From Penium margaritaceum (taxonomy: Eukaryota; Streptophyta; Zygnematophyceae; Desmidiales; Peniaceae), in contig SZWC01000029.1 of the NCBI GenBank assembly GCA_023375785.1, positions 715,230 through 779,229 of the forward strand: a stretch of DNA of 64,000 bases. The letters are read 5' to 3'. Below the pieces are notes generated by a model, which searched no databases, was not told the origin of the DNA, and saw only the letters and a program-made list of their open reading frames with translations. Shown here one piece after another: positions 45,951-57,207 of this stretch. Each line of letters starts with the position of its first letter. Positions within the stretch are counted from its first letter, which is position 1. Both the position numbers and the translations under genes were made by a program.

Positions 45951-46760
45951 TGGTGGCACTGAGAAGAGGAATGCGCGGATAGTGTCGGCGTCGAGGATGC
46001 ATAGGCGGAGTTGGTCGACGAAGGGTGTTGAGACTATCTCGGACTGCAATCCAAGACAGCATGAATGAGGTTCGAAGACGTTCAACATGACGATCTTCCT
46101 GGATGTTAAGGTCTCCATCTGTGTCGGTCATGGTGATAAGTGAGGCTGATGTTTTGTTTCTGGTGGACCGAGGCTGCACTTGTGCTGCTTCTGGCACGAT
46201 TCTTGTGGTAGATGCTCCAGATGCTGCAGCCGCTGCAAACCGTTCTATCTCTACTTCTTTTTTCGTTGGTGCTGACGTTGCTGTAGCTGGAGGGGAAACT
46301 GTTGCTGTTGAGGGAAGGGGATGCTCGAGGGTTGGAAGATGTTCAGAGATGGTTTCATAGTCATCATCAGGAGTGAGGGGAGTGAGAGGCGGAAAAAAAA
46401 TTGGTTCTGATTGAACAGGAGTTTGTGTGGGAGACGGTGTTGGTGGAGTAGATGCTGGTGGACGAGTTGTTGGTGTAGGCGGAGCGACTGGTGAAGGAAA
46501 GTTGGTTGGAGCTGGTAGTTGTTCGAGGAAAAGTGTCCAGGTAAAAAGAGCAGCAGAGATGGGCGTGGATTGATAGAAGACGGGAAAACTAATTGTTGAA
46601 ATGGACATCGGTGTTGCAGGTTTCCCCTTTAACTTTGGGCTCGTATAACAGGTAGCCATAGGAGTTGAGAGTGAATTCAACAAACATGCAGCGCGTGGCT
46701 CGTGGCCCAACTTTGGAGAGATGCGCGTGAGCTCTGTCGGCTTTGTTGAGCAGGACGTAT
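45951..46760 (-). pseudogene. element A integrase-reverse transcriptase linker
   Basis: Pro/Thr/Ser-rich low-complexity sequence (PTPTTRPPASTPPTPSPTQT) within a 403-codon open frame. It corresponds to the variable linker between integrase and reverse transcriptase in copia polyproteins. No independent domain. Confidence 0.65.
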
Positions 46761-46763
46761 GCT

Positions 46764-47079
46764 CTAGAGCCCTAGATGCGGGGTTTGGAAATGTCTGGCT
46801 CGTATCCCAGCCATAATCATGCTGTTGTGATGTAAAGAAGATGCTTGGTTGGATAACAGTTGTACAATCTGGTGGAATAGTAGAGTGCGAGTGAGAGCAA
46901 CCAGGATCCCATTGCATCTTTCTGCCACTACGTTCTGCTCTGGTGCTTCCGGTAAACTCATCTAGTGTCCAATGCCGCGCTCTGCCAGGAATTCACGGAG
47001 TTCATGAGACAAGAATTCACCACCTCTCTCTGTCCAAGTTTTCCCAATGGACTAGTTAAGGCGGCTCATTTGATACTTC
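46764..47079 (-). pseudogene. element A integrase, downstream part
   Basis: The minus strand carries the integrase segment ending in EQNVVAERCNGILVALTRTL, comparable with EKNGVVERRNFVLVTLTRNL in element B. The insertion point of element B (target ACTTC) lies at its upstream edge. Confidence 0.75.
47075..47079 (+). repeat. target-site duplication of element B, left
   Basis: ACTTC directly before the 5' LTR, repeated at 51,323-51,327. Confidence 0.85.
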
Positions 47080-47555
47080 TGTCGGGAACAAAGAAGAGAA
47101 ACCAGCGAAAAGACTGGAGCACATCTGAGAACCCACAATAAAACGAACTGCACGAATCTCAACGGACACACACTAACATAATCCGTGCGCCGACACTATC
47201 ATGTCCCAAAGTCTCAGAGGAACCGGACGAGCTGCGCTCCGGCAAAACCATTGCAACTTGTCTATCGAAGAACACGAACTAGCGCCTCCACCTCATAGGG
47301 GTCCTAGCGAAGCCTAAGCGAACACTACTTTAAGGTATCTTGGATCAGTGTACTCTTGCTTCCGCTATTCCTATCAATCAATCATTTCCCTTCATCACTC
47401 TCCCAACTGTCATCGCTTCCATCCACAGTCAACTGTCTGTCTCGCATCGCTCACCTACAGAACTTGTTACTGCCGACCTGCTCAACTCACAACTTATGCC
47501 AATCAGCGCCACGAGCCTTCCCGAGTTGCACTTTCCCTTCCTCAATATCATGACA
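47080..47555 (+). repeat. 5' LTR of element B
   Basis: From TGTCGGGAACAAAG to ATATCATGACA, with TG and CA ends. Matches 50,833-51,322. Confidence 0.9.
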
Positions 47556-47573
47556 TGGCATGGAGCACTAGGT
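47556..47573 (+). other. primer-binding site of element B
   Basis: TGGCATGGAGCACTAGGT starts immediately after the LTR and resembles the TGGTATCAGAGC site of plant copia elements, complementary to the 3' end of initiator methionine tRNA. Confidence 0.75.
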
Positions 47574-47599
47574 TTCCAACCCTAATTAACACGCCACCA

Positions 47600-48280
47600 T
47601 GATTCCAAAAATCGTCTTCAAAGTCGCAACTGTGCTTGCTGGCCTCCTTCCACCTCGCGCCGCGCCAGAATATAACAATACTAACGGTGACACCGCACTC
47701 AAGCCCTCCATTCTCGACGTCGCACACGTTTCCATTCAAGATGGATAACCTCCTCCGCTGACTCTTCTTGCAACATCGGACTCCATCTACATCAAACAAG
47801 TTCTTGACTCAGGATGTGCTATTTATGCTCTCAAAGATGCTCACGTCACCACACCAGTGACAACACTAGTAACCATTACCGGTGCAACCAAAGGAATGAC
47901 ATCGCTTTGCCGCTACTCCGCTACTCTCACATCTCTAGCAGCACCAAGTGGACAGATCCGGGGTTACCATACCCCTGACCTATGACACAATCTCCTCTTT
48001 ATTCATCAACTCCAAAAGGAAGGTGTAAACATCTTCTTCCTCGACTATGGTTCGGAAGCCCAACTGATGACAGTTGATAATAAACCGTCGGCAACCTTCA
48101 CAGCTTGCAACAACCTTTTTTGACTGCAGGTTCCTTGCACAATAACAATCTTTGCTGTTGAGGCCGACACTCAACCCTCCACCTGTGATTGCCGCAGCCT
48201 CTTACATCCTCTGCTCCTGCATCATCACTGCATTGGTCATCAAAATTTCAATTTACTTCTCCGTCTTTAGGCCAACAAGA
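47600..48280 (+). pseudogene. element B protease and GAG-pre-integrase region
   Basis: Starts with a short N-terminal part also seen in element C. An aspartic-protease-like DSGCAIYAL segment lies near 47,805, then GATKGMTSLCRYSATLTS and the SGQIRGYH block. Next comes the pre-integrase pattern with HHHCIGHQNFN near 48,220. Broken in several places. Confidence 0.7.
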
Positions 48281-48912
48281 TGGTAAAAGGTCTGCCACTG
48301 CTCTCCCTATTAACACATCTTGCAGGACCATCTTGCACTGCTTGTAGTCTTGGAAGATTAAAAATATCCCCTCATCCTCCTCGAGCCGCTCGAGCAGCGA
48401 GACCTCTCAACATCCTCCACATGGACCTTGTGGGACCAATTCGTCCCGCCTCCCTTCAAGGCCATCTGTACTTTCTCACCATCGTAGATAATCGTTCTCG
48501 CTTTGGCGCCACAGTATCTCTCAAGTCTAAAGCTCATGCCAAGATTGCCTTCATCAAGTAGTCAAAGTATCAGATGAGCCGTCTCAATCGGTCCATTGGT
48601 AAAATCTGGACAGACAGAGGTAGTGAATTCCTATCCCATGAGCTCCGCGAATTCCTGGTAGAACACGGCATTGGGTATGAGATGAGTGTCACAGAAGCAT
48701 GCGAGAAGAACGGAGTGGTAGAAAGACGGAATTTTGTCCTGGTCACTCTCACGCGCAATCTACTGGTGCATGCGGATGCACCAGAAACCTTTGGGACCTA
48801 TGCACTCCGCTATGCCGCCCGGGTACACAACTATCATCCAGCCAAGCATCTTCGTGACATCACTCTAGCAGAACTCTGGCTGGTATATAAGCCAAATATC
48901 TCCAAGCTTTGA
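48280..48912 (+). pseudogene. element B integrase region
   Basis: CTACSLGRLKISPHPP (the zinc-side segment), LNILHMDLVGPIRPASLQGH and YFLTIVDNRSRFGATV belong to the first half of the copia integrase. WTDRGSEFLSHELREFLVEH and EKNGVVERRNFVLVTLTRNL belong to the second half. Broken about once within this interval. Confidence 0.85.
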
Positions 48913-49780
48913 GTCTCGGGTTCTTCAGCCTGCGTCCTACTCAATAAAACTGACAGAGTTCACTCACACCTCTCCAAAGTTTGGCCACGAGCCTCGCGCC
49001 GCATGTTCCTGGGATTCGCCTTCAACTCCCCTGGCCTCTTGTTTTACGAGCATGACCTCAAACGGGAAACCTACAGCATAGATGTCCATTTTTGATGATA
49101 TTACTCCTTTCTTCCGACAATCCGCACCAATCTCCACTACTCCTCTTACTTAGACACTCTTTCTAGAACAAGCTACTGTGTCCACAACTTTGGTGACCTT
49201 ACCTTCAGCAGTCGCTCGAGCCACATCAGCAACTCCTCCAACAGTATCCACTCCACCAACCCTATCTCCTACACACACTTCCACACAACCACAACCAATG
49301 GGGCTACCACCACTCACTCCTCTCACTCTTGACGATGACTTCAAACCCGTCTTAAAACATCTGCCAACACTCAGGCGTCCACTTCCCTCAGCAGCAATAG
49401 TCCCTCCTCCAACTACAACAGTACCAAAACCTCCAACAACAGTATTAAACACTACAGAAGCTACAGCGGCCACAACATCTGAGGCACCAGTTCCAAGAAT
49501 GACATCGGTAGCAAAACCGGTGCTCCGGCAGTTTACCTGAAACAGAACAACAGCCTCACTCATCACCGTAACCGACACAGACGGAGACCTTGATATCAAG
49601 GAAGATCGCCAGGTGGAGCCTCTTTGAACCTCCTTCCTGCCCTCCAAGATTGCAGCTTGAGAAGGCCTCAGCTGTTTTCGAAGACCAACTCCTTCCCTGA
49701 ATCCTCGACGACAACGCTATCCTTGCCTTCCTCTACACAGCACCACCATTACCACAGCTCCCATTGCCACCCCAACACAT
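48913..49780 (+). pseudogene. element B integrase-reverse transcriptase linker
   Basis: Integrase C-terminal remnants (a GFAFNSPGLLFYEHDL segment near 49,015) pass into a Thr/Pro-rich low-complexity stretch with a 120-codon open frame at 49,178-49,540. This matches the variable linker of element A. Confidence 0.65.
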
Positions 49781-50832
49781 ATGTGGAAGCTGTAAATGGG
49801 CCCCAAGTAGACCAATGGCGAGCGGCCATTACCAACGAGCTGGCCTCCTTCAAGGCTACCTCTACCTACACTGATGTGCCTCAACCAGCCCACACCAATA
49901 TGGTCGCACGGAAATGGGTCTTCTGTGTCAAGACTCAGCTGGGGAAGCCACCACAATTCAAAGCTCGCTATGTGGCAAAAGGGTTATCACAGCGATATGA
50001 CATGGACTTCTTTGACACCTTCTCACCCACTGCCAGGCTGACCACCCTACGAGCCATACTACACATTGCAGCCACTAAAGATATGGAACTGCATGCCATG
50101 GATGTGTCCACTGCCTTTCTTCACGGAGATCTGAATGAAACTATCTACCTGGCGTGTCCGAAAGGCTACACACCAGACGAGCCCAACACTGTCTGGAAGC
50201 TACATCGCCCAGTATATGGGCTCAAAAAATCTCCTCAAGAATGACACGCCAAACTCCGAGCAACCATCCTTGACCTGGGATTCACAGTCGCCACTGCCAA
50301 TCCCAGTCTGTTCCTCCGTTCTCGACTAGATGTGCAGACCCATATTCTGGTCTATGTGGATAATCTTGCTCTCGCTTCCAACAATCCCATTACTCTTCAA
50401 GATCTGAAGCAAGCAGTCCTGGGACGTTTCACAATGAAAGACCTTGGGGAACTGGTCCATTATCTGGGGATTGACATCAAGAGGGACCGGGAGAAGCGAC
50501 TCATCACTCTGTCCCAAGAACCCTATATTGCCTCACTCCTGGATATCCGCAACCACTCCCAGTACTTTCGTGTGACAATCGGACCACCATCGCTCTCACA
50601 GAGAATCCATTATACCATGGATAAACCAAGCACATTAAGCTGCGCTACTTCTTTATCAGGGAGAAGGTGTAGGCAAAAGAACTCTTGGTTCGGCATGTAG
50701 CCTCAAAGGCCAACAGAGCTGACATCTTCACAAAAGCCATAGACCAGGCCCAACATGCAACCGTGGTATATCTTCAAGGTCTTAGGACCAGAGACACCTG
50801 AAGCCTCCATGCAGGTTTCCCTTCACGGGGGG
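49780..50832 (+). pseudogene. element B reverse transcriptase and RNase H remnant
   Basis: VDQWRAAITNELASFKATST, ARKWVFCVKTQLGKPPQFKA, MDVSTAFLHGDLNETIYLAC, HRPVYGLKKSP and, near 50,350, a YVDNLALASN block in the place of the catalytic motif. MKDLGELVHYLGIDIKRD follows. The end of RNase H is recognisable as SKANRADIFTKAI near 50,710. Broken. Confidence 0.85.
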
Positions 50833-51322
50833 TGTTGGAAATAAAGAAGAGAAACCTGCAAAAAGACTGGAGCACATCCGGGTACCCACGATGAAAACAA
50901 CCGCACGAAACTCAATGAATACACACAACCAATATCCGTGCGCCGACACTATCATGTCGACACTACCATGTCCAAAAGTCTCAGAGGAACCCGACGAGCC
51001 GCGCTCTGACGAAACCATCGCAACACGTCTCTCGAAGAGCACGACCTAGCGCCTCCACTTCGCAGGGGTCATAGCAAAGCCTAAGCAAACACTACGTTAA
51101 GGTAGCTAAGATCAGTGTACTCTTGCTTCCGCTATTCCTATCAATCAATCATTTCCCTTCATCACTCTCGCAACTGTCATCGCTTCCATCCTCAGTCAAC
51201 TGTCTGTCTCGCATCACTCACCTCGAGAACTTGTTATTGCCAACCTGCTCAACTCATAACTCGTGCCAATCAGCACCACGAGCCTTCCCGAGTCGCCCTT
51301 TCCCTTCCTCAACATCATGACA
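50833..51322 (+). repeat. 3' LTR of element B
   Basis: From TGTTGGAAATAAAG to ACATCATGACA, preceded by a CACGGGGGG tract in the polypurine position. It carries a small internal duplication of CGACACTATCATGT, which explains its extra length over the 5' LTR. Confidence 0.9.
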
Positions 51323-51327
51323 ACTTC
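51323..51327 (+). repeat. target-site duplication of element B, right
   Basis: ACTTC directly after the 3' LTR, identical to 47,075-47,079. Confidence 0.85.
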
Positions 51328-52049
51328 ACCTACTTGATGAACGCATGATTCACATCAGCTTTGGACTCGAGAGGGATTGTGGCGCCGAAGCAAAAATGGT
51401 GGTCCACAATGGTGAGGAAGTGCTCGTATCCTTGAAGAGAGGTGGGACGAATTAGTCCCACAAGATTCACGTGGAGGATGTCAAGAGGTTTTGCTGCCCG
51501 AGCGGCTCGAGGAGGGTGAGGGGATGCTTTCATTTTACCAAGACTGCAGGCATGCAAGGTGGTCCTGCAAGACGGGTTGGAGGAGTCAGGGGTGGCAGGC
51601 CTTTCACCATATTTCTGGCCTGAAGATGGAGGAGCGCATTAAAGTTTTGATGACCAAGGCGGTGATGATGCAGGAGCAAAGGATGAGAGAGGCTGGGACA
51701 ATCACAGGTGGAGGTTTGAGCATCGGCTTCAACAGCAAAGATCGCAGTTTTGTACGTAATCTGTAGTTGATAGAGATTGTTGTGCACGGTGAAGGTTGCC
51801 AGTGGTTTGTTGTCAGCTATCGTCTGTTGGGCTTCCGACCCGTAGGCGGGGAAGAAGATGTTCACTCCTTCCTTATGAAGTTGATGGACCAAGAGGAGAT
51901 TGTGTCGAAGGTCAGTAGTGTGGTAGCCCCGGATCTGTCCACTTGGTGCTTCTGGAGAAGAGAGTGTAGCGCAGTAGCGACAGAGTGATATCATTCCCTT
52001 AGTTGCACCAGTGACAGTCAGTGGTGTTGCCAGTGGTGTGGTGATGGTC
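51323..52049 (-). mobile_element. Ty1/copia element A, upstream part (protease end to integrase)
   Basis: Minus-strand sequence with [75 protein letters not shown] and FLTIVDHHFCFGA, in copia order and closely matching element B. It is the other side of the integrase gene that element B split. Upstream in sense order it passes directly into 12-bp minisatellite array 2. Confidence 0.85.
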
Positions 52050-52467
52050 TTAATCTCAGTCCTAATCCCATTCCCGACACTAGTCCCGATCCTACTGTGG
52101 ATCCCAGTCCCGATCCCAGTCCAGATCCCCGTCTTAATCCCAGTCCCGATCCCATTCCCGATCGCAGTCCCCATCCCATTCCCGACCCCAGTCCTGATCC
52201 CAGTCCCGATCCCAGTCACAATCCCAGTCCAAATCCCAATCCTGATCCAAGTCCCGGTCCTAGACCCAGTCCCAGTCCTAGTCCCAGTCCAAGTCCGTGT
52301 GCGAGTCCCAGTCCTTGTCCAAGTCGAAGTCCTAGTCCCAGTCCCGTCTGAGACCCAGTCCCAGTTCGAGTCCCAGTCCCAGTCCCTCTCCCAGTCCAAG
52401 TCTCAGTCCTAGTCCCAGTCCAAGTTCCAGTCCAAGTCCCTGTCCCAGCCCCAGTCCCAGTCCCAGT
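52050..52467 (-). repeat. 12-bp minisatellite array 2
   Basis: Same 12-bp family as array 1 but with the GGGACTGGGATC strand on minus. The part at 52,260-52,467 uses mainly the GGGACT hexamer; the part next to element A uses GGGACT plus GGGATC. In sense orientation it is directly followed by element A protease sequence through GGACTGAGATTAAGACC. Confidence 0.93.
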
Positions 52468-52964
52468 TATCGGAAAAAAAGAAGAGAAACCAGCAAAGAG
52501 ACCGGAGGACATCCGAGCACATGCAATAAACAGGACGGTACAAATCTCTACGGACACGCACGAACAAGACCTGTGGCCCGACAAGGACACGTCCTGAAGA
52601 CTCGGAGAAACTTGACAAAACTGTGCTACGGCAAAACCATCGCAACATGTCGCTCGCATTAGACAAACTCACGCTTCCAACCCTTGTTTCCAGCCCTAGT
52701 TACCTAGTCATCATGATTCCGGTCATCGTTTTTGCAGTCGCAACTATGGTTGTTCACCTGCTTGCGCCGCGTGCTGCGCCAGACAAGGACAATGCAGACA
52801 CTGACTCCGCAAGTGAGCCCTCCTCCCTCGACATCGCCCAAATCTCCATTCAAGATGGAGTACCTCCTCCGTTGACACTTCTTGCGACATCAGACTCAAT
52901 GTACATCCAACAAGTCCTCGATTCAAGGTGTGCCATTCATGCACTGAAATCGGGACTCGAGATT
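52468..52964 (+). mobile_element. Ty1/copia element C, 5' fragment, fossil
   Basis: A plus-strand fragment beginning with LTR sequence of the A/B family (TATCGGAAAAAAAGAAGAG...) and continuing, from about 52,710, with coding-like sequence: MIPVIVFAVATMVVHLLAPR, then SSLDIAQISIQDGVPPPLTL and the protease-like IQQVLDSRCAIHALK. After about 52,950 it runs into 12-bp minisatellite array 3 through CGGGACTCGAGATTAAGAC. Only the 5' portion of an element is present. Confidence 0.75.
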
Positions 52965-53476
52965 AAGACGGGGATCGGGACTGGGATTGGGACTGGGATG
53001 CAGACTGGGATTGGACTGGGATCAGGACTGGGAACGGGATTGGGATCGGGACTGGGATCGGGACTGGGGTCGGGGCTGGGAGCGGGGCTTGGATCGGGGC
53101 TGGGATCGGGACTCGGATCGGGAGTGGGATGGGGACTAGGATCGGGACTGGGATAAGGACTAGGTTCAGGACTGGGATCAGGACTGGGATCCGGACTGGG
53201 ATCGGAACTGGGATCGGTACTGGGATCAAGACTTGGGTCGAGACTGGGATCAGGACTGGATTCCGGGCTGGGATCGAGCCTGGGATCTCGGCTAGGATCG
53301 GGGCTGGGATCACGGCTGGGATCGGGGCGGGGATCAGGGCTGAGAACGCGACTGGGATGGGGAGTGGGATCGGGACAGGGGTCGGGAGTGGGATCAGGAC
53401 TGGGATCGGGGCTGGGATCGGGGCTAGGATCGGGACTGGGATCAGAACTGGGATCAAGACTAGGATCGGGATTATG
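52965..53476 (+). repeat. 12-bp minisatellite array 3
   Basis: About 0.5 kb of the GGGACTGGGATC unit on plus, continuous with the element C coding sequence on its left and changing on its right (ATTATGATCAACTATGG) into the 11-bp array. Confidence 0.93.
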
Positions 53477-53737
53477 ATCAACTATGGTGCAAGTAGGGCG
53501 CAAGTAGGGTACAACTAGGGCGCAAGTAGGGTGCAAGTAAGATGGAACTAGGGATCAACTAGGACACAACTAGGGCGTAGCTAGTGCCCAACTGAGGCAA
53601 AACGAGGGCCCAAGTAGGGCGCAAGTAGGGCATACGTAGTGTGCAATGAGGCCGCAAGAAGGGCCCAACTAGGGCACAACTAGGGTGCAACTAGGACGCA
53701 ACAAGGGCGCAAGTAGGGCGCAACTAGGGCGCAAGTA

Positions 53738-55440
53738 GGTTGCAAGAAGGGCACAAGTAGGGCACAACTAGGGCACAACTAAGGCGCAACTAACGAACCA
53801 AAAGGGCGCAAGTAGGCTGCAACTAGGGCACAACTAGGGCACAACTAGGGCGCAACTAGGGTGCAACAAGGGTGCAACTAGAGTGCAAGTAGGAAGCAAC
53901 TAGGGTGCAACTAGGGCGCAACTAGGGCGCAAATAGGGCGCAACTAGGGCGCAACCAGGGTACAACTAGGGCACAATGAGTGCGCAATGAGGGCACAACG
54001 AGGGCGCAACAAGGCCGCAACTAGGGTGCAACTAGGGCGTAACTAGGGCGCAACTATGGCACATTCAGGGCGCAACTAGGGTGCAACTAGTTCCAAGCTG
54101 GGCGCAACTAGGGCGCAACTTAGGCGCAACTTGGACGCAAGTAGGGTACAACTAGAGCGCAAGTAGAGTGCAACCAGGGCACAACTAGGGCACAACTAGG
54201 GCGCAAGAATGGTGCAACCCGGGCGTAACTAGAGCACAACTAGGACACAACAAGGGCACAACTAGGGCACAACTAGGGTGTAACTAGAGCGCAAGTTTGG
54301 CATAACTATGCTACAACTAACCGCAACTAGCGCGTAAGTAGGGCGCAAGTAGGACGCAACTAGGGTGCAACTAGTGCACAACTAGGGCGTAGCTAATGTC
54401 CAACGAAGGGAGAACTAGGGTGCAAGTAGGGTGCCAATGGGGCGCAAGTAGGGTACAATAAGGACACAAGTAGGGTACAACTAGGGCGTAACTAGGGCAA
54501 AACTATGGCGCAGCTAGGGCGCGACTAGTGCACAACTAAGGCCCAACTCGGGCGCAACTAGGGCGGAAGTAGGGGGTAACTGGGGTGCAACTAGGACGCA
54601 ACAAGGGTGCAACAAGGGCACAACTAGGGCACAACTCGGGCGCGACTAGGGCTCAACTAGGGCGCAACTAGGGTACAACTAGGGCGCAACTAGGGCACAA
54701 CTAGGGTGCAAATAGGACGCAAGTAGAGCGCAAGTAGGGCACAAGTAGGGCGCAACTACGGCGCAAGTAGGGCACAACTAGGGCGCAAATAGGGCGCAGG
54801 TAGGGCGCAACAAGGGCACAACGAGGGCGCAACAAGGGCGCAACAAGGATGCAACTAGGGCGCAACTAGGGCGTAACTAGGGCGCCACTAGGGCGCAACT
54901 AGGGCGCAACTAGGGCGCAACTAGGGCGCAACCAGGGTGCAACAAGGGCGCAACTAAGGCGCAACTAGGGCGCAACAAATGCCTAACTAGAGCACAAGTA
55001 GGGCACAAATAGGACGCAACTAGGGCGCAACTAGGGTACAAGTAGGGCGTAGCTAGTGCCCAACTGAGGCGCAACTAGGGTGCAAGTAGGGCGCCAATAG
55101 GGCGTAGGTAGGATGCAATAACGACGCAAAAAGGGCGCAACTAGGGCGCAACTAGAATGCATCTAGGACGCAAGTAGGGCGCAACTAGGGCGCGACTAGG
55201 ACGCAAGTAGGGCGCAGGTAGGGCGCAACTTGGTCACAACTAAGGCGCAAATAGGGCACAACTAGGGCGCAACTAGGGCGTAACTAGGGCGCAACTAGGG
55301 CACAACTAGGGAGCAGCTATGGGACAACTAGGGCGCAACTTGGGCACAACTAGGGTGCAACTAGGGCGCAACGAGGGCGCAAATTTGACGCAACTTACAA
55401 TGGCGCAACTAGGGTGCAACTAGGGTGCAACTAGGGCGCA
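53738..55440 (+). repeat. long-range duplication in the 11-bp array, copy 1
   Basis: The succession of variant units, including irregular landmarks at 53,967, 54,088 and 55,380, recurs about 4.2-4.34 kb further on at 58,068-59,640. The offset shrinks along the block, so small deletions separate the copies. Confidence 0.75.
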
Positions 55441-57207
55441 ACTAAGGCGCCACTATGGTGCAATTAGTGTGCAAGTTTGGCGCAACTAGGGCGTAACTAA
55501 TGCGCACCTTGGGCGCAAGTAGGGCGCAACTAGGGAGTAACTAGGGGATAACTAGGGCGTGGCTAGTGTCCAGCTTAGGCGCAGCCTGGGCGCAAGTAGG
55601 TGCCAGAAGGGCGCAAGTAGGGCGCAACTAGGGCGCAACTATGACACAACTAGGACGCAACTAGGACGCAACTAGTGCGCAACTAGGGAAAATAGGGTGC
55701 AAGTAGGGCGCAACTATGGCGCAACTAGGGCGCCCATGCGCAACAAGGGCGCAACTAGGGGGCAAGTAGGGCGCAACTAGGGCGCAACTAGGACGCAAGT
55801 AGGGCACAATTATGGGCACAAGTAGGGCGCAACTAAAGTGCAATTGGAGAGCAACTAGTTCGCAACTAGGGTGCGACTAGGGCGCGACGAGGGCGCGACT
55901 AGGGCGCGACTTGGATGCAACTAGGGCGCAACTAGGGCACAACTAGGGCGCAACTAGGGCGCAACCAGGGAGCAATTAGGGCGTAACTGGGGGCAACTAG
56001 GGCGCAACTAGGGCGCAACTAGGGCGCAACTAGGGCACAACTAGGGCGCAACAAGGGCGCAACTAGGGCGCGACTAGGGCGCGACTTGGCCGAACCTAGG
56101 GCGCAACTAGAGGGAAACTAGGGCGCAACTAGGGCGTAACTAGGGCGTAACTAGGGCGTAATTAGGGCACAGCTGGGGGAAACTAGGGTGCAACTAGGGC
56201 GCAAATAGGGCGCAACTAGGGCGCAACTAGGGCGCAACTAGGGCGCAACTAGGGCGCAACTAGGGCGCAACTAGGACGCAACTAGGGCGCAATTAGGGCG
56301 CATCTGGGGCCCAACTAAGGCCCAACTAAGGTATAAATAGGGCACAAGTAGGACGCAACTAGGGCGCAACTAGGGTACAACTAGGGCATAGCCAGTCTCC
56401 AACTGAGACGCAACCAAGGCGCAAGTAGCGTGCAAGTAGGGCGCAAGTAGGTTGAAACTTGTGCGCAACCGGGGTGCAACTAGGGCGCAACTAGGGCGCA
56501 ACAAGGGTGCAACTAGCGCGCAACTAGGGTGCAAGTAGGGTGCAACTAGGGTGCATCTAGGGCGCAAGTAGGGCGCAAGTAGGACGCAACTAGGGTGCAA
56601 CTTGGGCACAATGAGGGCGTAGCTAGTGTCCAACTGAGGCGCAACTAGGGCGCAAGTAGGGCGCCAAGAGGGTCTAAGCAGGGTGAAATACGGGTGCAAA
56701 AAGGACGCAGCTAGGGCGCAACTAGGGTGCAACAAAGATGCAACTAGGGTGCAAATAGGACGCATCATTGGCGCAAGTATGACGCAAGTAGGGCGCAACT
56801 AGGGCACAACTAAGGCGCAACAAGGGCATACATAGGACGCAACTAGGCGCAACTATGGCGCAACTAGGGCGCAACTAGGGCGCAACTAGGGCGCAACTAG
56901 GGCCCAACTAGGGCACAACCAGGGCGCAACTAAAACGCAACTAGGGTGCAACTAGGGCGCAACTAGAGTGCAATTAGGACGCAAGTGGGGGCAACTAGGG
57001 CGCAACTATGGCGCAACTAGGGCGCAGCTAGGGCACAACGAGGGCGCAATGAGGGCGCAACGAGGTCACAACAAGGGCGTAACTAGGATGCAACTAGGGC
57101 GCAACTAGGGCGCAACTAGGACGCAACGTGGGTGCAACTAGTGTGCAAGATGGGCGCAACTAGGGCACAACTAAGGCGCAACTAAGGCGCAAGTAGGACG
57201 CAACAAA

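Larger units (their letters stand above)
43886..47079 (-). mobile_element. Ty1/copia element A, 3' part, fossil
   Basis: Minus-strand copia remains. In sense order (right to left): integrase (46,961-46,764), a long Pro/Thr-rich linker (46,700-46,000), reverse transcriptase (45,950-45,050), RNase H (45,030-44,380) and the 3' LTR (44,351-43,886). Its upstream part continues at 52,049-51,323, on the other side of element B, which inserted into its integrase gene. Broken in many places and clearly old. Confidence 0.85.
47080..51322 (+). mobile_element. Ty1/copia element B, nested in element A, fossil
   Basis: A 4.2-kb plus-strand element with LTRs of 476 and 490 bp, a 5-bp target duplication (ACTTC), a primer-binding site, and remnants of protease, GAG-pre-integrase, integrase, reverse transcriptase and the end of RNase H. 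No gag domain was recognised: the protease signature comes about 250 bp after the primer-binding site. The LTRs agree at an estimated 85-90 percent by eye, so the insertion is old, yet younger than element A, which it splits. Many breaks. Confidence 0.9.
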
